Source: Spirometra erinaceieuropaei
Lineage: Eukaryota > Platyhelminthes > Cestoda > Diphyllobothriidea > Diphyllobothriidae
Direction: 5' to 3'
DNA length: 64,000 nucleotides
Assembly (NCBI GenBank): GCA_902702965.1
Contig: CACRXP010000148.1
Coordinates: 972,786 to 1,036,785 of the forward strand
The notes beneath the pieces are model-generated. The model was not told the origin of the DNA. It made no database searches and saw only the letters and a list, made by a program, of their open reading frames with translations. A program made the position numbers and the translations under genes. This document shows positions 1 to 10,460 of this stretch, piece after piece (positions within the stretch are counted from its first letter, which is position 1; each line of letters begins with the position of its first letter).

Positions 1-720
1 CAACAGACTCAGTTAGCTGCAGCACCAATTCCCCCACTCCCACCAGAGCAAGCAACGAAAGGGCGCAGGAACCGGAAAGGCGACTGATTGGACGACGCAT
101 GCGAGATCTAGCCGGCTGGTGTCACCAGAGCGACGCTGGCAGCATCGCGTTCAGTGTCCTGGAGCTCGCGAGATCCGACTGCCGGTACTGGATGAGTCTG
201 CCGTCGTACCACCACCACCCCCAACGGCAGCAGCAGTAGTCCCGTCGTCACCATCATTGGGCAATATCGTGCGGGGTGGGGACTGTCTCCTCGAGGCGGG
301 GGGGGGCGGTGAGCAGGGCGGGATAGACTCACGTGAGCACCGGTGCGTATGCACCCTCAACGTTCCCGCCCACGCCCTGGCCCTGAAAGCATACCTTTCT
401 CGTGCGTGCGCGCTGTGCGGACACACCCACGCACGCACGCGAGCGACGTTATCTTAATTTTTTAATCAGGCCCCACTCGGCGCATAGGAGTGGGACTGGG
501 CTCACTCAACTCATCTGGCTGTCGTCCTCGTTGTCGTCGTCGACACCAGCAGCACCAGCACAGCTCCGGGCGGAGAGTCAGTTGCGGTGTGACTACCTGC
601 CTGCGCCTGTATACGACCAGGCAGCCCACTGAGACGTGGTTTACGGACGCGCCCCCCGGCCTGGATATATGAAACAGTGAGCTGTGCGGGAGTGTGCTCT
701 GGACTAGCCCTCCGTCGTTA
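1..720. other. GC-rich, CpG-containing segment of unknown role
   Basis: This segment is clearly richer in G+C and CpG than the DNA that follows. It has short ACC and CAC runs (about 210-235) and ACGCACGC-type tracts near 425-445. Several short open frames exist on both strands, but none resembles a known family and none has a convincing splice or codon signature. It could be a promoter-proximal island or an untranslated exon of a gene to the left of the window. I cannot assign it. Confidence 0.3.
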
Positions 721-1490
721 CCTTGAGAAATCAGTGGATAAAACCCAAGACCCAGGTTAGTCACGTGTCGGGGCGGAAGCTGCCCTAATTATTTGCATTT
801 ACTTGGTACTACGCGTCTGTAGTCAGAACACTAAGAGCCATGTCATTTCGTCCGACTGCAAAACGGGACGCAGACGTTTCGTACGACCATAAACCTCGCG
901 AATCAAGGCTCCACACATGGCCACCCAAGTAGAGTCATTTACTAACCATGGATCGATACCGATAAGAAATAGAGAGCCTGGAATCCCTACTTTCACATAT
1001 TGCAGTAATGGACCAATCATGCAGGTCGGGGGCATGAGATTTGGTCCCAGGATCCTTCGGTCTTTAATAACTGCAAAAAGGAATGCCAGTTCCCCATGTT
1101 TCGAAAAGCGGCATAAAAGAGACAGAAATTACTCACGTAAAAACACACCCTGGCATCGCCATGAGGTTATCATAGCTGTTGGTCGTACAAAAAACTTCGG
1201 GGCCGGTTAAGTTACTACTGCCTGTGTGAGTCATTTTTAAATGCATCCAGGAGTTCATGTTCGTCTACCGATGCAGGCCTAATGGCGAAACTTAGTGACA
1301 TTAACAGTCGGGTCAGTTGAGATGAAAAATAAACTCCTCCGTTCTTCCATCTTGAAGGACCTCCTACTCAACTGATAGCTGGTCGATCTCAAACCAACTC
1401 AAGCACTAAGCTACATGGAAGCAGTTTTGAAAGATAAAAAGGAAATTCAGCCTTTTCGTAGTAATTTATATTCACATCAGCTTCATTCTT
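721..1490. other. no recognisable feature
   Basis: Composition falls to the AT-rich background of the window. I see no long open frame, no recognisable protein motif, and no match to the repeat families described elsewhere here. Confidence 0.5.
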
Positions 1491-1499
1491 TACACACAA

Positions 1500-1810
1500 T
1501 ATAAAGATTCTGTTTTCAGTGGGTGTATTGACTGGTTTTTATGGGTCGTCAAATAAACTAAACTTTCCCCTACTTTCCTTACCGAGTTTTTGTCCTGTGT
1601 AATGGCATTAAGCAGATATGAGCCTGTCGAAAGATCTCTTATTGTTTATACACCCTACTATTTTAAATAAATAACAAGTGTCGACTAATAAATTCAGCCG
1701 TCTATTCGGGTCTAATGTTAAAGAAAAAAAGACTGTTCGTTTTCATGATGCCGATATACTTGCGTTATATTAAGGCTAGCGCTTAATTGGGTCATAGATA
1801 TACCAACTGA
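1500..1810 (+). repeat. diverged direct repeat, left copy
   Basis: This stretch aligns in the same orientation with 2135-2402. Shared landmarks in order are AATAAACT, TTTGTCCTGTGTAA against TTCATTCTGTGTAA, AAATAAATAACA, the run TTCAGCCGTCTATTCGGGTC against TTCGGCCGCCTATTTGGGTC, and AGATATACCAA against AGACATACCAA. The copies start about 630 bp apart and are strongly diverged. They may be LTR remnants or two copies of an unclassified short element. No coding sequence lies between them. Confidence 0.6.
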
Positions 1811-1894
1811 TTTTTGAAGTCTGGAAAAATGTTATTACCCGGATATGCATTTTGGCGGATTGGAATAATTTAACTCGCCAAGCGCTAAATAAAT

Positions 1895-1970
1895 CGGTGA
1901 CTTTGATGGGACTCGAACTGGCGACAGAATATGCAAGCTTTGAGTAACTAGGCCCACACTATGAAAAAAA
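1895..1970 (-). repeat. degenerate tRNA-like SINE fragment
   Basis: Read on the minus strand, the block contains AGTTCGAGTCCC, close to the B-box consensus GGTTCGANTCC. About 40 bases upstream there is a weak A-box-like TGGGCCTAGT. It lies between the two diverged direct repeats at 1.5 and 2.1 kb. The conserved SINE tail found elsewhere is not recognisable here, so it may be a different tRNA-derived relic. Confidence 0.35.
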
Positions 1971-2134
1971 CGCCTGACTCGCCTTCTGGATCTAGTAGCC
2001 CAGGTGCTTGGACCGCCGGTATACTAGAGCTGTGCCATTTCTGTAGCGCATTTGAATGACACTGACATTCCAGAGAGTTTTACAAATAGGTCGGTTGAAA
2101 TTGCCTGGTCTACGGACCTTCAGTTTCATATTGA

Positions 2135-2402
2135 GGCTTTAAATGGGTATTCCGGATGATTTTTTGCTTGTCAAAATAAACTGAACCATTCGACACTTTT
2201 CTTATTGATTTTTCATTCTGTGTAAGGACAAGAGGTTTAAAAATCCCAACCTTTTTTAAAATAAATAACACATTTTGACTAGTTGATTCGGCCGCCTATT
2301 TGGGTCCAGTGTTAGAGAACAAAGACAGCTCGGCTTCTTTTCGTCAATTTACGTAGGTTATCAGGGCTAAGACTGAATTTAACCACAGACATACCAAGTT
2401 CA
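2135..2402 (+). repeat. diverged direct repeat, right copy
   Basis: Same-orientation partner of 1500-1810, with the same ordered landmarks. The most similar part is around 2283-2310 (TTCGGCCGCCTATTTGGGTC). Identity is moderate and indels are frequent, so the duplication or pair of insertions is old. Confidence 0.6.
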
Positions 2403-2689
2403 AAAGGTGGAAAGAAAAGGCCAAGAGAAGGTTTTGTATTTTGAACAGGCAACGAGAAGATTGACTGACCACAGTTTCGGCCAAGTTGCCTGCCTATCCC
2501 GTGCGTGTCTGCAGGTCACGCAGATCGATCAGCCCTGAGAACTCTCGAGCCTAGGACACGCCATTCAGTGCTTTCGGTGGGAACGAAAAAACTGTAAGGT
2601 GAATTGTAAGGCGACGAGGGGATGTGCCCCCAGTTGTACCCTGGGGCCCAAACTAGAACGTCCGTAAGCAATCATTTAACAATAGTAGC

Positions 2690-2905
2690 ATATAATGGTG
2701 CCGGCAAAGGCAGGACAGACCGAAATGGCCATTTCTGGTTTATTAGCCGGCATCACTCAGTCATGCGCAAAACAAAATATGGATCGCCTGATATTCGAAC
2801 TCGGGACTATTTTACATTGAGTATAACACAACCTTTGGAGTACTAGTCCAATAAAAAGCGGTAAATGACCATTCCGGTCTCATTTGTCTTTGTCATATGA
2901 CGTTT
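2690..2905 (-). repeat. SINE copy with an inverted tail fragment
   Basis: The segment around 2723-2800 matches the window-wide SINE tail in antisense (GGCCATTTCTGGTTTATTAG). It is followed by an antisense B-box (TATTCGAACTCGGGAC). At about 2860-2898 the same tail appears again in the opposite sense (GACCATTCCGGTCTCATTTG, then TCTTTGTCA). The two pieces therefore face each other, either two insertions or one that rearranged. No protein is encoded. Confidence 0.55.
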
Positions 2906-3062
2906 CACCCTCATCCTCCGTAGAGACCTCTTCATCTTCAACTCTCGTCTCAAAACGTGAACTCGGTGTTTTTGCCGATAATCATATATATTTTCTATCT
3001 GCATTCAGATATATATTTTTTGAATCGAATATAAGCCTTGGGAAAGGATGTTTATTGTGCTA

Positions 3063-3658
3063 ATTTTCGGCGCCGGTTGCCCGGGTCGCCGTCAAACAGA
3101 CGGAGAGCAAGTGCGCCAACAAAGTTAACAACTTAAGTGCACTCAAAAAATCGATAATCGCTTCGCGTTCGTGCCAGTAAGCGGCCGCCATGTGTGTCCT
3201 TCCATTCTGTCTGGCCTTCGCTTCTTCCATCTATCCTTGAGATTTCTGTACGCGGCATCCAACGCGATGTGCTGGTTGATGCATGATTCGTCTGAGTGCA
3301 TGGCCTCGAGGAACTCTCAGCCTTTCTTGGAGGGGCACACAGCGACAATGCGAGTTTTCTACCAAGCGAAAGTGTGCCCGGTGTCCAGGGTGTGCATGGC
3401 TACTTAAGAAGGTGGTCTCGCCTCTGCACTGACAACTGGTGTTCGTGAATGCGTGTAGAGGCGCATTTTCCAGTCTGGCCGCCATAGATGGTATCACACG
3501 CATCACAAGGGATCTTGTAAACGACTTCTTTCTTGTCCGGTAATTTACCCTGTCCTAAGGGCGCACGAACTAAGTGAAAGACACTTAAGGAGGCACCAAA
3601 TTCAGGTGGCGCACCGACCGACGACTACTTTGCAACCCGGGCAACCGGCGTCGAAAAT
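3063..3658. mobile_element. inverted-repeat-bounded Penelope-like fragment
   Basis: The ends 3063-3108 and 3613-3658 are inverted repeats of each other. Both contain CGCCGGTTGCCCGGGT preceded by AATTTTCG and followed some 20 bases inwards by TGCGCCA. Between them lies a minus-strand GIY-YIG endonuclease relic, listed separately. Penelope-like elements are known to carry terminal repeats in direct or inverted arrangement, so this may be a 5'-truncated element with its terminal repeats. The unit is about 600 bp. Confidence 0.55.
3190..3556 (-). pseudogene. Penelope-like GIY-YIG endonuclease domain, decayed
   Basis: Reading the minus strand from 3556, the translation runs LPDKKEVVYKIPCDACD, then a GQTGK-type segment and TRIHEHQLSVQ. 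After a frame change come DTGHTFAW, the stretch REFLEAMHSDESCINQHI and LDAAYRNLKDRW. This is the order of motifs in the GIY-YIG nuclease that ends Penelope-like retroelement proteins: VVYxIPC with paired Cys, the G-TG motif, GHxFxW, and an E in the final helix region. The YIG part reads YGG. An in-frame stop and at least one frameshift break the frame, and no reverse transcriptase precedes it. It is a dead 3' fragment of an element transcribed right to left. Confidence 0.7.
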
Positions 3659-3742
3659 TTGAACAACAAACTTCCTTTCCCGAAGCAGATATTCGACTTC
3701 AACTTATATTTTTTGGGATGCCTACCTATATGTGCAGGGTGT

Positions 3743-3915
3743 TATTACCGACAAAGACAAGGGAGAGTGGAATGGCCATTTTTGGCTTATTGGCCGTCGT
3801 CAGCCAGTCATACCCAACCCCGAGGCGTGGAACACCTTGGTCTTGAAATCACGACCGTTAGTTAGAGGTCCGATGCCTCTAGCCACTGCGTCACGGGCTT
3901 GTTGTCCTGTCAGTT
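3743..3915 (-). repeat. tRNA-derived SINE copy
   Basis: On the minus strand a tRNA-like head lies at about 3840-3895 (GACGCAGTGGCTAGAGGC as A-box region, with a corrupted B-box). It is followed by the conserved tail, seen on the + strand as GACAAAGACAAGGGAGAGTG, GGCCATTTTTGGCTTATTGG and CCAGTCATACCCAACCCCGA. The copy abuts the terminal-inverted-repeat element starting at 3931. The same tail recurs at 4.06, 5.09, 11.8, 21.85, 29.26, 47.24 and 51.17 kb. Confidence 0.75.
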
Positions 3916-3930
3916 TCGGTCGGGAATATA

Positions 3931-4337
3931 CAATGGTAGGGGGCGCTCACCGATTGTTCTTATTGAATTCACTTGTTCCATTGTGCCTTACGGGTTCTTT
4001 CTCGAGCATAACCAGCAGCCGCGCAGCGGCGCATAATAAAGGCAGAGTATTATTACTGACAAAGACAAGGGAGACTGGAATGGTCATTTCTGGCTTATTA
4101 ACCGCCGTCAGCCGGTCATACCCAACCCCGAATTGTGGAACACCTGGGACTCGATCCTGCGACCTGTTAGAAGTCCAGCGCCTCTAACCATTGAGACACG
4201 TGCTCGGTGATAACATTCTGCCTATCTCATGCGCCGCTGTGGGGCTGCTTGTTGGGCTTGGGAGAGAGAGATCCCGTAAGGCACAATGGGACGAGTGAGT
4301 TCCTTAAGAGTGATTGGTGAGCGCCTTTCTACCATTA
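3931..4337 (-). mobile_element. tRNA-Arg(UCU)-like SINE between long terminal inverted repeats
   Basis: The outer about 125 bases at each end are inverted repeats. Landmarks on both arms read inwards are AATGGTAG, GGCGCTCACC, CCATTGTGCCTTACGGG, AGCGGCGCAT and GGCAGA. The central about 160 bases hold a minus-strand tRNA-like sequence at 4146-4210: A-box-like TGTCTCAATGGTTAGAGGC, an anticodon-loop-like ACTTCTAA (UCU, Arg), and B-box GGATCGAGTCCC. The common SINE tail occupies 4060-4145. TA borders the left end and the right end lies in a TATATA stretch. The arms and the SINE recur together at 5.09-5.36 and 51.02-51.26 kb, so they appear to travel as one unit of about 407 bp. Whether it moves by cut-and-paste or by RNA copying is unknown. 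Confidence 0.7.
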
Positions 4338-4345
4338 TATATATG

Positions 4346-5075
4346 CATATTAGCAAAGGTAGAGGCCTCTCATCCGTCGATTAAGGGGTCGTACACGTAC
4401 CACTGCGCCTTGGAACTGTTTGATGACGGCTACTTAGCTGGAAATGGTCATTTTAGCTCCCTGTTTCTTTCAGGTATATATATGTGTCCAATACATACAT
4501 ATGTTAATTGTGTTATGCCGTACTCACGACATAGGTACTAGCCAAAAGCCCAGACACGTGTTCTGCCGGTGTTTTTCTGCTGCGTGAACAGCGGCGTAGG
4601 GTTTTACTCTTCAGTGGAGCCTCCGCCGTTCTCTTTGCGATTTCTGGTATATGAACTTCATAGAATAATCCTGAGAATAAGTCCAGAAATTATCAAATGC
4701 AGGACAGGGATTTGAGTGTCCGCGACATAACTTCTTCCTAGTCAGACCCGATACATCAGTAGGCAATTTAGTCGAAGACCATAAACTATCAGAAACGGCA
4801 TAGAGAACACTGGGGATCCATAGAGGAGCCGAAGCCTTTGTTGCTGCGTCATCCATCAGCAGAAACTTCAGTGAAACGCATGTCTGGGCTTTTAGCTAGC
4901 ACCTATTTCGGGAGTGTGGTGTAACACATTTACCACTCTAAATCCGTTCTACTTGTACTACTACTCGTTTTAAGTAGGGGCATTACGTGTTTATTTCACA
5001 GTAATTAATCATCTCCGACCTCAAACAAGTCATGACCAGAACTTAGTAACTTTTAAAACCGTTAGCCTGATATAT
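4346..5075. other. no recognisable feature
   Basis: I see no open frame with a recognisable product and no clear copy of the repeat families found elsewhere. Short TA-rich tracts occur near 4335 and 4474. Confidence 0.45.
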
Positions 5076-5084
5076 ATGGCAGCA

Positions 5085-5365
5085 TAGAGTTGCCTACAAA
5101 GACAGGGAAGACAGCAGGGGCCATTTCTGGCCTACTGGCCGTCGTCACGCAGTCACACGTAACATCGACGTGTGGAAAACCTAAGGTTCATCCCTTGACA
5201 TGTTGGTTAGAAGTCTGACGCCTCTGACCACTGAGCCAGAGGTTCATTTTCCTGTCGGTAATGCTATTCTACCTATGTTACGTGCTGCTCTGTGACTGCT
5301 GGCGGAGCTGGAGACAGAGAGAGAGTTCCAAGGCACAATGGGAAAAGTGGGTTCCTCAGCGCGAT
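5085..5365 (-). repeat. SINE copy with one inverted-repeat arm
   Basis: The conserved tail is at 5095-5150 (ACAAAGACAGGGAAGACAGC, then GGCCATTTCTGGCCTACTGG). The minus-strand tRNA-like head at about 5180-5250 has a near-perfect A-box (TGGCTCAGTGGTCAGAGGC) and the same ACTTCTAA anticodon-loop sequence. Beyond the head is one arm of the inverted-repeat element (5265-5365), with CCATTGTGCCTTGGAA seen on the minus strand. The opposite arm is missing. Confidence 0.7.
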
Positions 5366-5387
5366 CTTTGAGCAGACTAGCATTACA

Positions 5388-5515
5388 AACGAAGACAGGG
5401 AGACTGTTGGCCATCGTTTGTCAGCCATACCCAAAACCGAGGTTTACAGCCCTGGGGCTCGATCCCGCGACCTTTTGGCTACAATTCCAACGCCCTAACT
5501 ACTGGACCACCGTTC
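5388..5515 (-). repeat. SINE fragment
   Basis: The sequence reads GAAGACAGGGAGACTGTTGG, then CAGCCATACCCAAAACCGAG. It continues with the antisense B-box (GGGGCTCGATCCCGCGACC) and an antisense A-box region (CCTAACTACTGGACCACCG). It is a second SINE just downstream of the arm-bearing copy, so two tRNA-like heads lie about 260 bp apart in the same orientation. Confidence 0.65.
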
Positions 5516-5519
5516 AATA

Positions 5520-5895
5520 CAAGGGGTTGCAGCCTTAATAGCTCGGGTTTGGTGCAAGAGAGTTTCGATAACAGGCTTGCACACATACCAGAATTCTGGT
5601 CAATATTTTATGAGGCAGCATACCTACTTTTGTTTGCAGGTGTCGCAAAAGATATCTACTTTTAAATTTTCTGTGAATTTGAAAACACGTTTCATATGCT
5701 ACACCGGCCTGATTGGCTTCACAGGATAAACTAGCATTACTTTCCAGTGGGCGCGGCCACCTTTCTTGTCCCACAGCGGCTGAAACGACAGTGTTTGCTG
5801 GAACAGTAGCTGTAAATACTGCCCGCAGAATGCGATGGCTGGTCCCTGGTTCACAACAGTTCCTAAACTTGCCGATTGTGGCAGTTGGCTACCAA
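5520..5895. other. no recognisable feature
   Basis: Unique-looking sequence up to the foldback element at 5896. The short open frames here show no family resemblance. Confidence 0.4.
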
Positions 5896-6887
5896 CAGCA
5901 CTTGACCGATCTCATGAAATATTGGCTGAAATTCTGAAATGCGCTTTCGGTAAGGAGGGATTACTTAGGAGCGGGTGTAATACTGATTGTCGTGTGGCAT
6001 AGTCCCATCATATTTCGGACTCGGCAGGATGACAACTTTTGAATACACTGCTTTCTAATCTCCCGCGGAAACAGCACTTGGTAAAAAATGACTACTTAAG
6101 TAACATGCATTTTTCTCATTGATTTTCGATGGTCTTGTAAATTCAAATAAATCTCATAGAAACCATAGATAAACATAAGATTTATTTCAGTCAATCAATA
6201 GAAAACCACGTCGTCTTTATATTTTGTATTCGAGGAGGGAGTATAAAAAGGTTTTCGAAATTTTCTAATTATGAGATTTTTTAAGACCGCGCAATGTCCA
6301 TTCACATAGCATCGACCCGTCCGTTTGTCACTGCTTCTCATTAAATGTACAACATAGTCCGCATCAATTGCAAAATTTTATTGACTGAATATAGCGTCCT
6401 TTAAAAGCATAGCAAAATGTGTGATTTTTTTTGCGAGGAACGCCTACACCTTGAAGACTGAAATTACTAAGCGCTAACGCAACGAATGATCAGGCTCCAA
6501 ATTACTCGGCAATTAGAAAATTTTTTTAAAACCCAATCATACTCCTTCCGTGAGTATAAAATATAATAAAGACGTGATTCTCTGTTAATTCACTGAAAGA
6601 TAGCATATTTTTGTTTATGGTTTCTATGAGATGTATTTTGAACTTGCAAGACCATCGAAAATCAATGGGAAAATGCAAGCTAATTAAGTAGTCATTTTTT
6701 ACCAAATGCTGTTTCTATGGGAGATGAAGAAGTAGTGTATTCAAAAGCTGACATCCTGCAGAGTCCGAAGTATGATAGGATTATGCCACAAGACAATCAT
6801 TATTACAACAGCGTCTAGATAATCTCCCCTAATCGATAACGCATTTCAGAATTTCAGCCAACCTTTCATGGGATCGGTCACTTATTG
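5896..6887. mobile_element. foldback Tc1/mariner-type MITE, subfamily A
   Basis: About 992 bp, with long inverted arms around an asymmetric loop. The left end reads CAGCACTTGACCGATCTCAT and the right end is its imperfect complement, finishing ATCGGTCACTTATTG followed by TA. Inner arm landmarks on both sides are AAATGCGTTTTCG-type sequence, a CATAATCC block, AAAAAATGACTACTTAAGTA and GATTTTCGATGGTCTTG. The element encodes no protein. Subfamily A is defined by GACCGATCTCATGAAAT ends and a loop containing AAGCGCTAACGCAACG. A transcript would fold into a hairpin of roughly 400 bp, so it is a plausible source of small RNA; that is inference. Confidence 0.85.
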
Positions 6888-9750
6888 TAGGTCGTGTTTA
6901 ATTCCTCCGTTTGTTTCTTCTCCTGTTTCTGTACACGTAGTTGTAACTCAATCTCAGCATTCTTTTAGGGCTCGAAGGATATTTACGGTCCGCTCATTGG
7001 TCCACGAGTGTCGACTCCTCTTGAATTTGGTTCCGTAAATTTGTATCGATACGTAGAACGTACTATAGCTTAGATATATCTCACAGGGCTCAGAACACTT
7101 CGTCTACATACTCGGCCGCGTAGGCGACAACGGCTAACTTATTCGGATACATTCCCCTACAGGCTGTGCGTCGGGATATTCTTCACAGCGATAGAAAATA
7201 ACTTTCCCTCTATACCTTTTAAACAATAAATAACTTCAGACTTTCGAGGAGAGCATTTCAAAAGACGTTCATTTAAACAAGCTTATGACAGGGCGATCGT
7301 TGAATAACCCTTACTGTAATAGGTAAGCATTACTGCATAAGCATCAATGTTACTCGAAAAGCAGTTTTCTCTGACTGAGATCGATACAGGAGTCTGAGGG
7401 GCTCTCAGCTCATCCCATAGCAGTGGGTGACTTCACTCTAGGCGATTTACCGCGTTCATGAGAACTGTAAAACGACTCAGGTATTTTTCCAACGTAAAAG
7501 TGGACTATAATATTTTATTGTTATGCTTTAGACGTTCAATTACATGCCACAAATTGGCTACCTACTCTAAAAACGGACCTCTCCAGGCATAGTTCGCGAA
7601 AAAACCACTTCAGCCGCCTAAACTAGCGGTTGGAACAGGACTACTGACTCCCTCGGGGGATTAGGTATTGACTGAGGTGAGAGTTTCTTCTGTAAGCTAC
7701 TCCTTCGGTCTTTAACCTCTCTCTAGAGGTCAGGACAATAAAATTCGCCCCCGTCGGCAAAAAAGGCAGGTTCACGGTGTTATGCTCCAAGAACCACTCC
7801 GAGTTTAAATTCAAGAAAAGAGGGGAAGACTCCGTGACTTGACTTCCACTCACTGGACAGTGCAAGCATGTTTTGATTCTAATTATGTTTATTCTAATTT
7901 AAAGCAGTGTACATGTGAGAGTCATCTTAAATGAAAGGAAGAGATTTTGTAAGGCCTGTGATCTATACTTTTTCTGTTAACTCCTTTCTCCAAGAAAGAC
8001 AAGGGTGTTTGCGGGTTCAAAAGTATAAGCTGCGGTTTTATGAGCTTCTGCGTAAATGTAATTACTAGACTTTATGCACTCTTTTATGGTCCCTTTGTGC
8101 AAAAGGAGGATTTAAATTGAGGCACTCGCAATTCTGCCTGACTGAGTTTGGCAATTGACTGTGTGGCGACGCCCGCATAGGAATTATTTGGTTCAGCATG
8201 GTCGTAGGAGAAGTGTAGCTATTTTTATCCTACCTCGCGTCTTCTCCAAGCCAATCAGGCCCTCAAAACAGACTTGTTTAAATTAAGCATCATTAGTTGC
8301 ACTGCCCACTGGGCTAGGTCACCTACCAGACGTGTAATTTATGTTGCTGCGGTGACTCTTTGGTGTAAATGCTTGCAATCTTCCCATTGGGCGGTAGACT
8401 CTCTCCCAGTACACCTAGTCCAGTATTCCTCCATATACTCACAAGACCATCTTACAAATGTACTCCCCCGCCCGCAACGATACTTGCGAATCAAATCAGA
8501 ATCTCGACAGCAGTGAGTACGTTTTCTGAAGGGAAATAAATACTTTTTTTACTCGTGATTGTGGAGCATCACTACACTTGGGACCTAAAGTCAGCAGCGC
8601 ATTCCCATTCCTTAATCCAGATAGCACTACTTCTCCTGTTGCCAGAGGTTAGTCGTGCAGAAGACGTCTAGCGAAGCTCGATGTAGCGCATCGAAACTTC
8701 GCGTTACAACCGACTCAGTGATAAACCTAATCTTTATGGGGATTTTGCATAAAATTAAATGCAAACTGCCTGAGAACAATGACCCACTTGTTTCCGGATG
8801 CCTGTCCAAGCCAGACGAACCAATAATTCCGATTTGGGAATGACAAACAATTATAGGGACCCTTGCCCAGCCAGTCATTAATTCTACGTCCCAGTAGAAA
8901 TAGTTGTTTATAGGGTAGACTCTCTATCAGGAAACGTGGGTGAGTAGTTAGCATCCTGAGAGATTGTTGTGCTGCAGAGCGTTCTATTTAAATATACTGG
9001 TAGCGCCCGTTAATGATGTCAAAACGCTTGATAATAATCTTGCCCACAACGCCACTTTGGGTCTCACCTGAATGGAAATGTTAATTCTGTTCGTTTACGG
9101 GCATGTCCGTACATATCCTAAAAACGCCAGGTATGATCTGACTTGAGATAGATTCCGTTTTCTGAATTGACCGTTTCCGTGGATTTCCCATTTTCGGGTA
9201 AGGTTGGTTATTTTCTGTAGGTAATACTGACAGAGCGTTTTTCCACACAAATGCTTTTTACACAATTACTCTTCAAGGAAATTTCGTGTTTGAAACTGTG
9301 GAAAATCCGATGTTCACAACAGCCCATAGCCCTTTTCAAAAAACAAGACTTATGTTTCTGCGTGTTACTAAAGTTTCGAAATTATCTAATGGGGCCTTTT
9401 CTCAAGACGTCATGCTTTGCTCTTGTTACTTGCAACAGTCATTGAGTAGTGCGGTTGCGATAGGAGTATCTAAACGCTCCATATGCCCGAAGAAGGAATC
9501 TGTGAATATCAGAATGCATGCAAGTTTAAGCGAACGACCCAAAAGCCTGTAAATTGCAGGGTATGCCCCAACTGTTGCTCCTTTTTTTACAAAGATGTAT
9601 ATCGAATAAAACATTATTTTCCGGCATGTTAACAACGCAAAGGAAACATCATCGTCCACTTGCTAAAAAAACTGACTGCTTCCCAAACCCATCGAACTCA
9701 TCTAAAAAATACCTTCCTATTATTTCAATGGTTTTTGTCAGAGGGATTGG
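6888..9750. other. about 2.9 kb with no recognisable gene
   Basis: The open frames are short and unrelated to known proteins. I could not match this stretch to the foldback, SINE or Penelope families. It may be old decayed repeat or unique intergenic or intronic DNA. Confidence 0.45.
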
Positions 9751-9756
9751 CAGAGA

Positions 9757-9840
9757 TGCCTGGTAATTATGGTAGAGAGTTGTTAGCCGGTGGAGTTACG
9801 GGACATACTCGTTCCATTGTACCTTGGGACTCGATCTTAA
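9757..9840. repeat. possible decayed arm of the inverted-repeat SINE element
   Basis: ATTATGGTAGAGAG, then ACTCGTTCCATTGTACCTTG, resembles the arm seen at 4337-4250 (ATAATGGTAGAAAG, ACTCGTCCCATTGTGCCTTA). No SINE head or tail follows, so this would be a solitary arm. The match is short and imperfect. Confidence 0.35.
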
Positions 9841-10094
9841 GTCCATCAGAGCTCTCCTTGTTTTCAAAGCGTACCCCAACTTATATGAGTTTCAGCGGTG
9901 AGCCTAAGTGGCACAGGACACTGCGCTTAGGTAACTCATCGGTATGCTTATTTGGTACATTTTCACAGTCACATACGGACCAAATTCCAGCGATCAAACA
10001 TTTTATCCGGATATTTTGAAAACGTTGTGAAAATTTGATCCAACTTCAGCGAGATCTGACGCGCAGTCTCATCAGGGCAAGGGATGCACTCGTA

Positions 10095-10460
10095 TCCACA
10101 GAAAAATTTGCGAATACTATATATGATAGGTCGACCTCTGTGTCCGATGATTTCCACCCAAGGTGAAGCAGGCACGGTGACTTGTGCATGAATAAGTCTA
10201 TAGTGAGTGTCGACTTGCTTTGCATCTACTGCACTCTCTTCTCCTCGTACTTGGGCCCCGGGTCAAGGCAAAGTCAAGAATATTGGCGGCGGGGGAGGGC
10301 GCAGATGGATGGCACGGTCCAGCCCGCACCTATGAGTCCAACCACATCCTCTGGTCCCCACAGCACTTGACCAGGAGTTTTACCAATAACGGCACCACAA
10401 GAGCAGGGTGACTGAACAACCGTGCTCACGACCTGTATACCTAGCGGGAGTGCAGGCACA
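10095..10460 (-). repeat. dispersed repeat family F, copy 1
   Basis: The minus strand of this block aligns with 47755-48125 on the + strand. Shared landmarks in order are GCACTCCCGCT, GGTATACAG, GTCAGTCACCCT, GGTGCGGG, GACCCGG, AGTGCAGTAGATGCAAAGCAAG against AGTGCAAGTCCGCACTCACTGTA-type sequence, and a GTCACC-TGCCTGCTT block. A shorter related piece is near 58.95 kb. No coding signature is conserved. The family is unnamed as far as I can tell. Confidence 0.6.
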
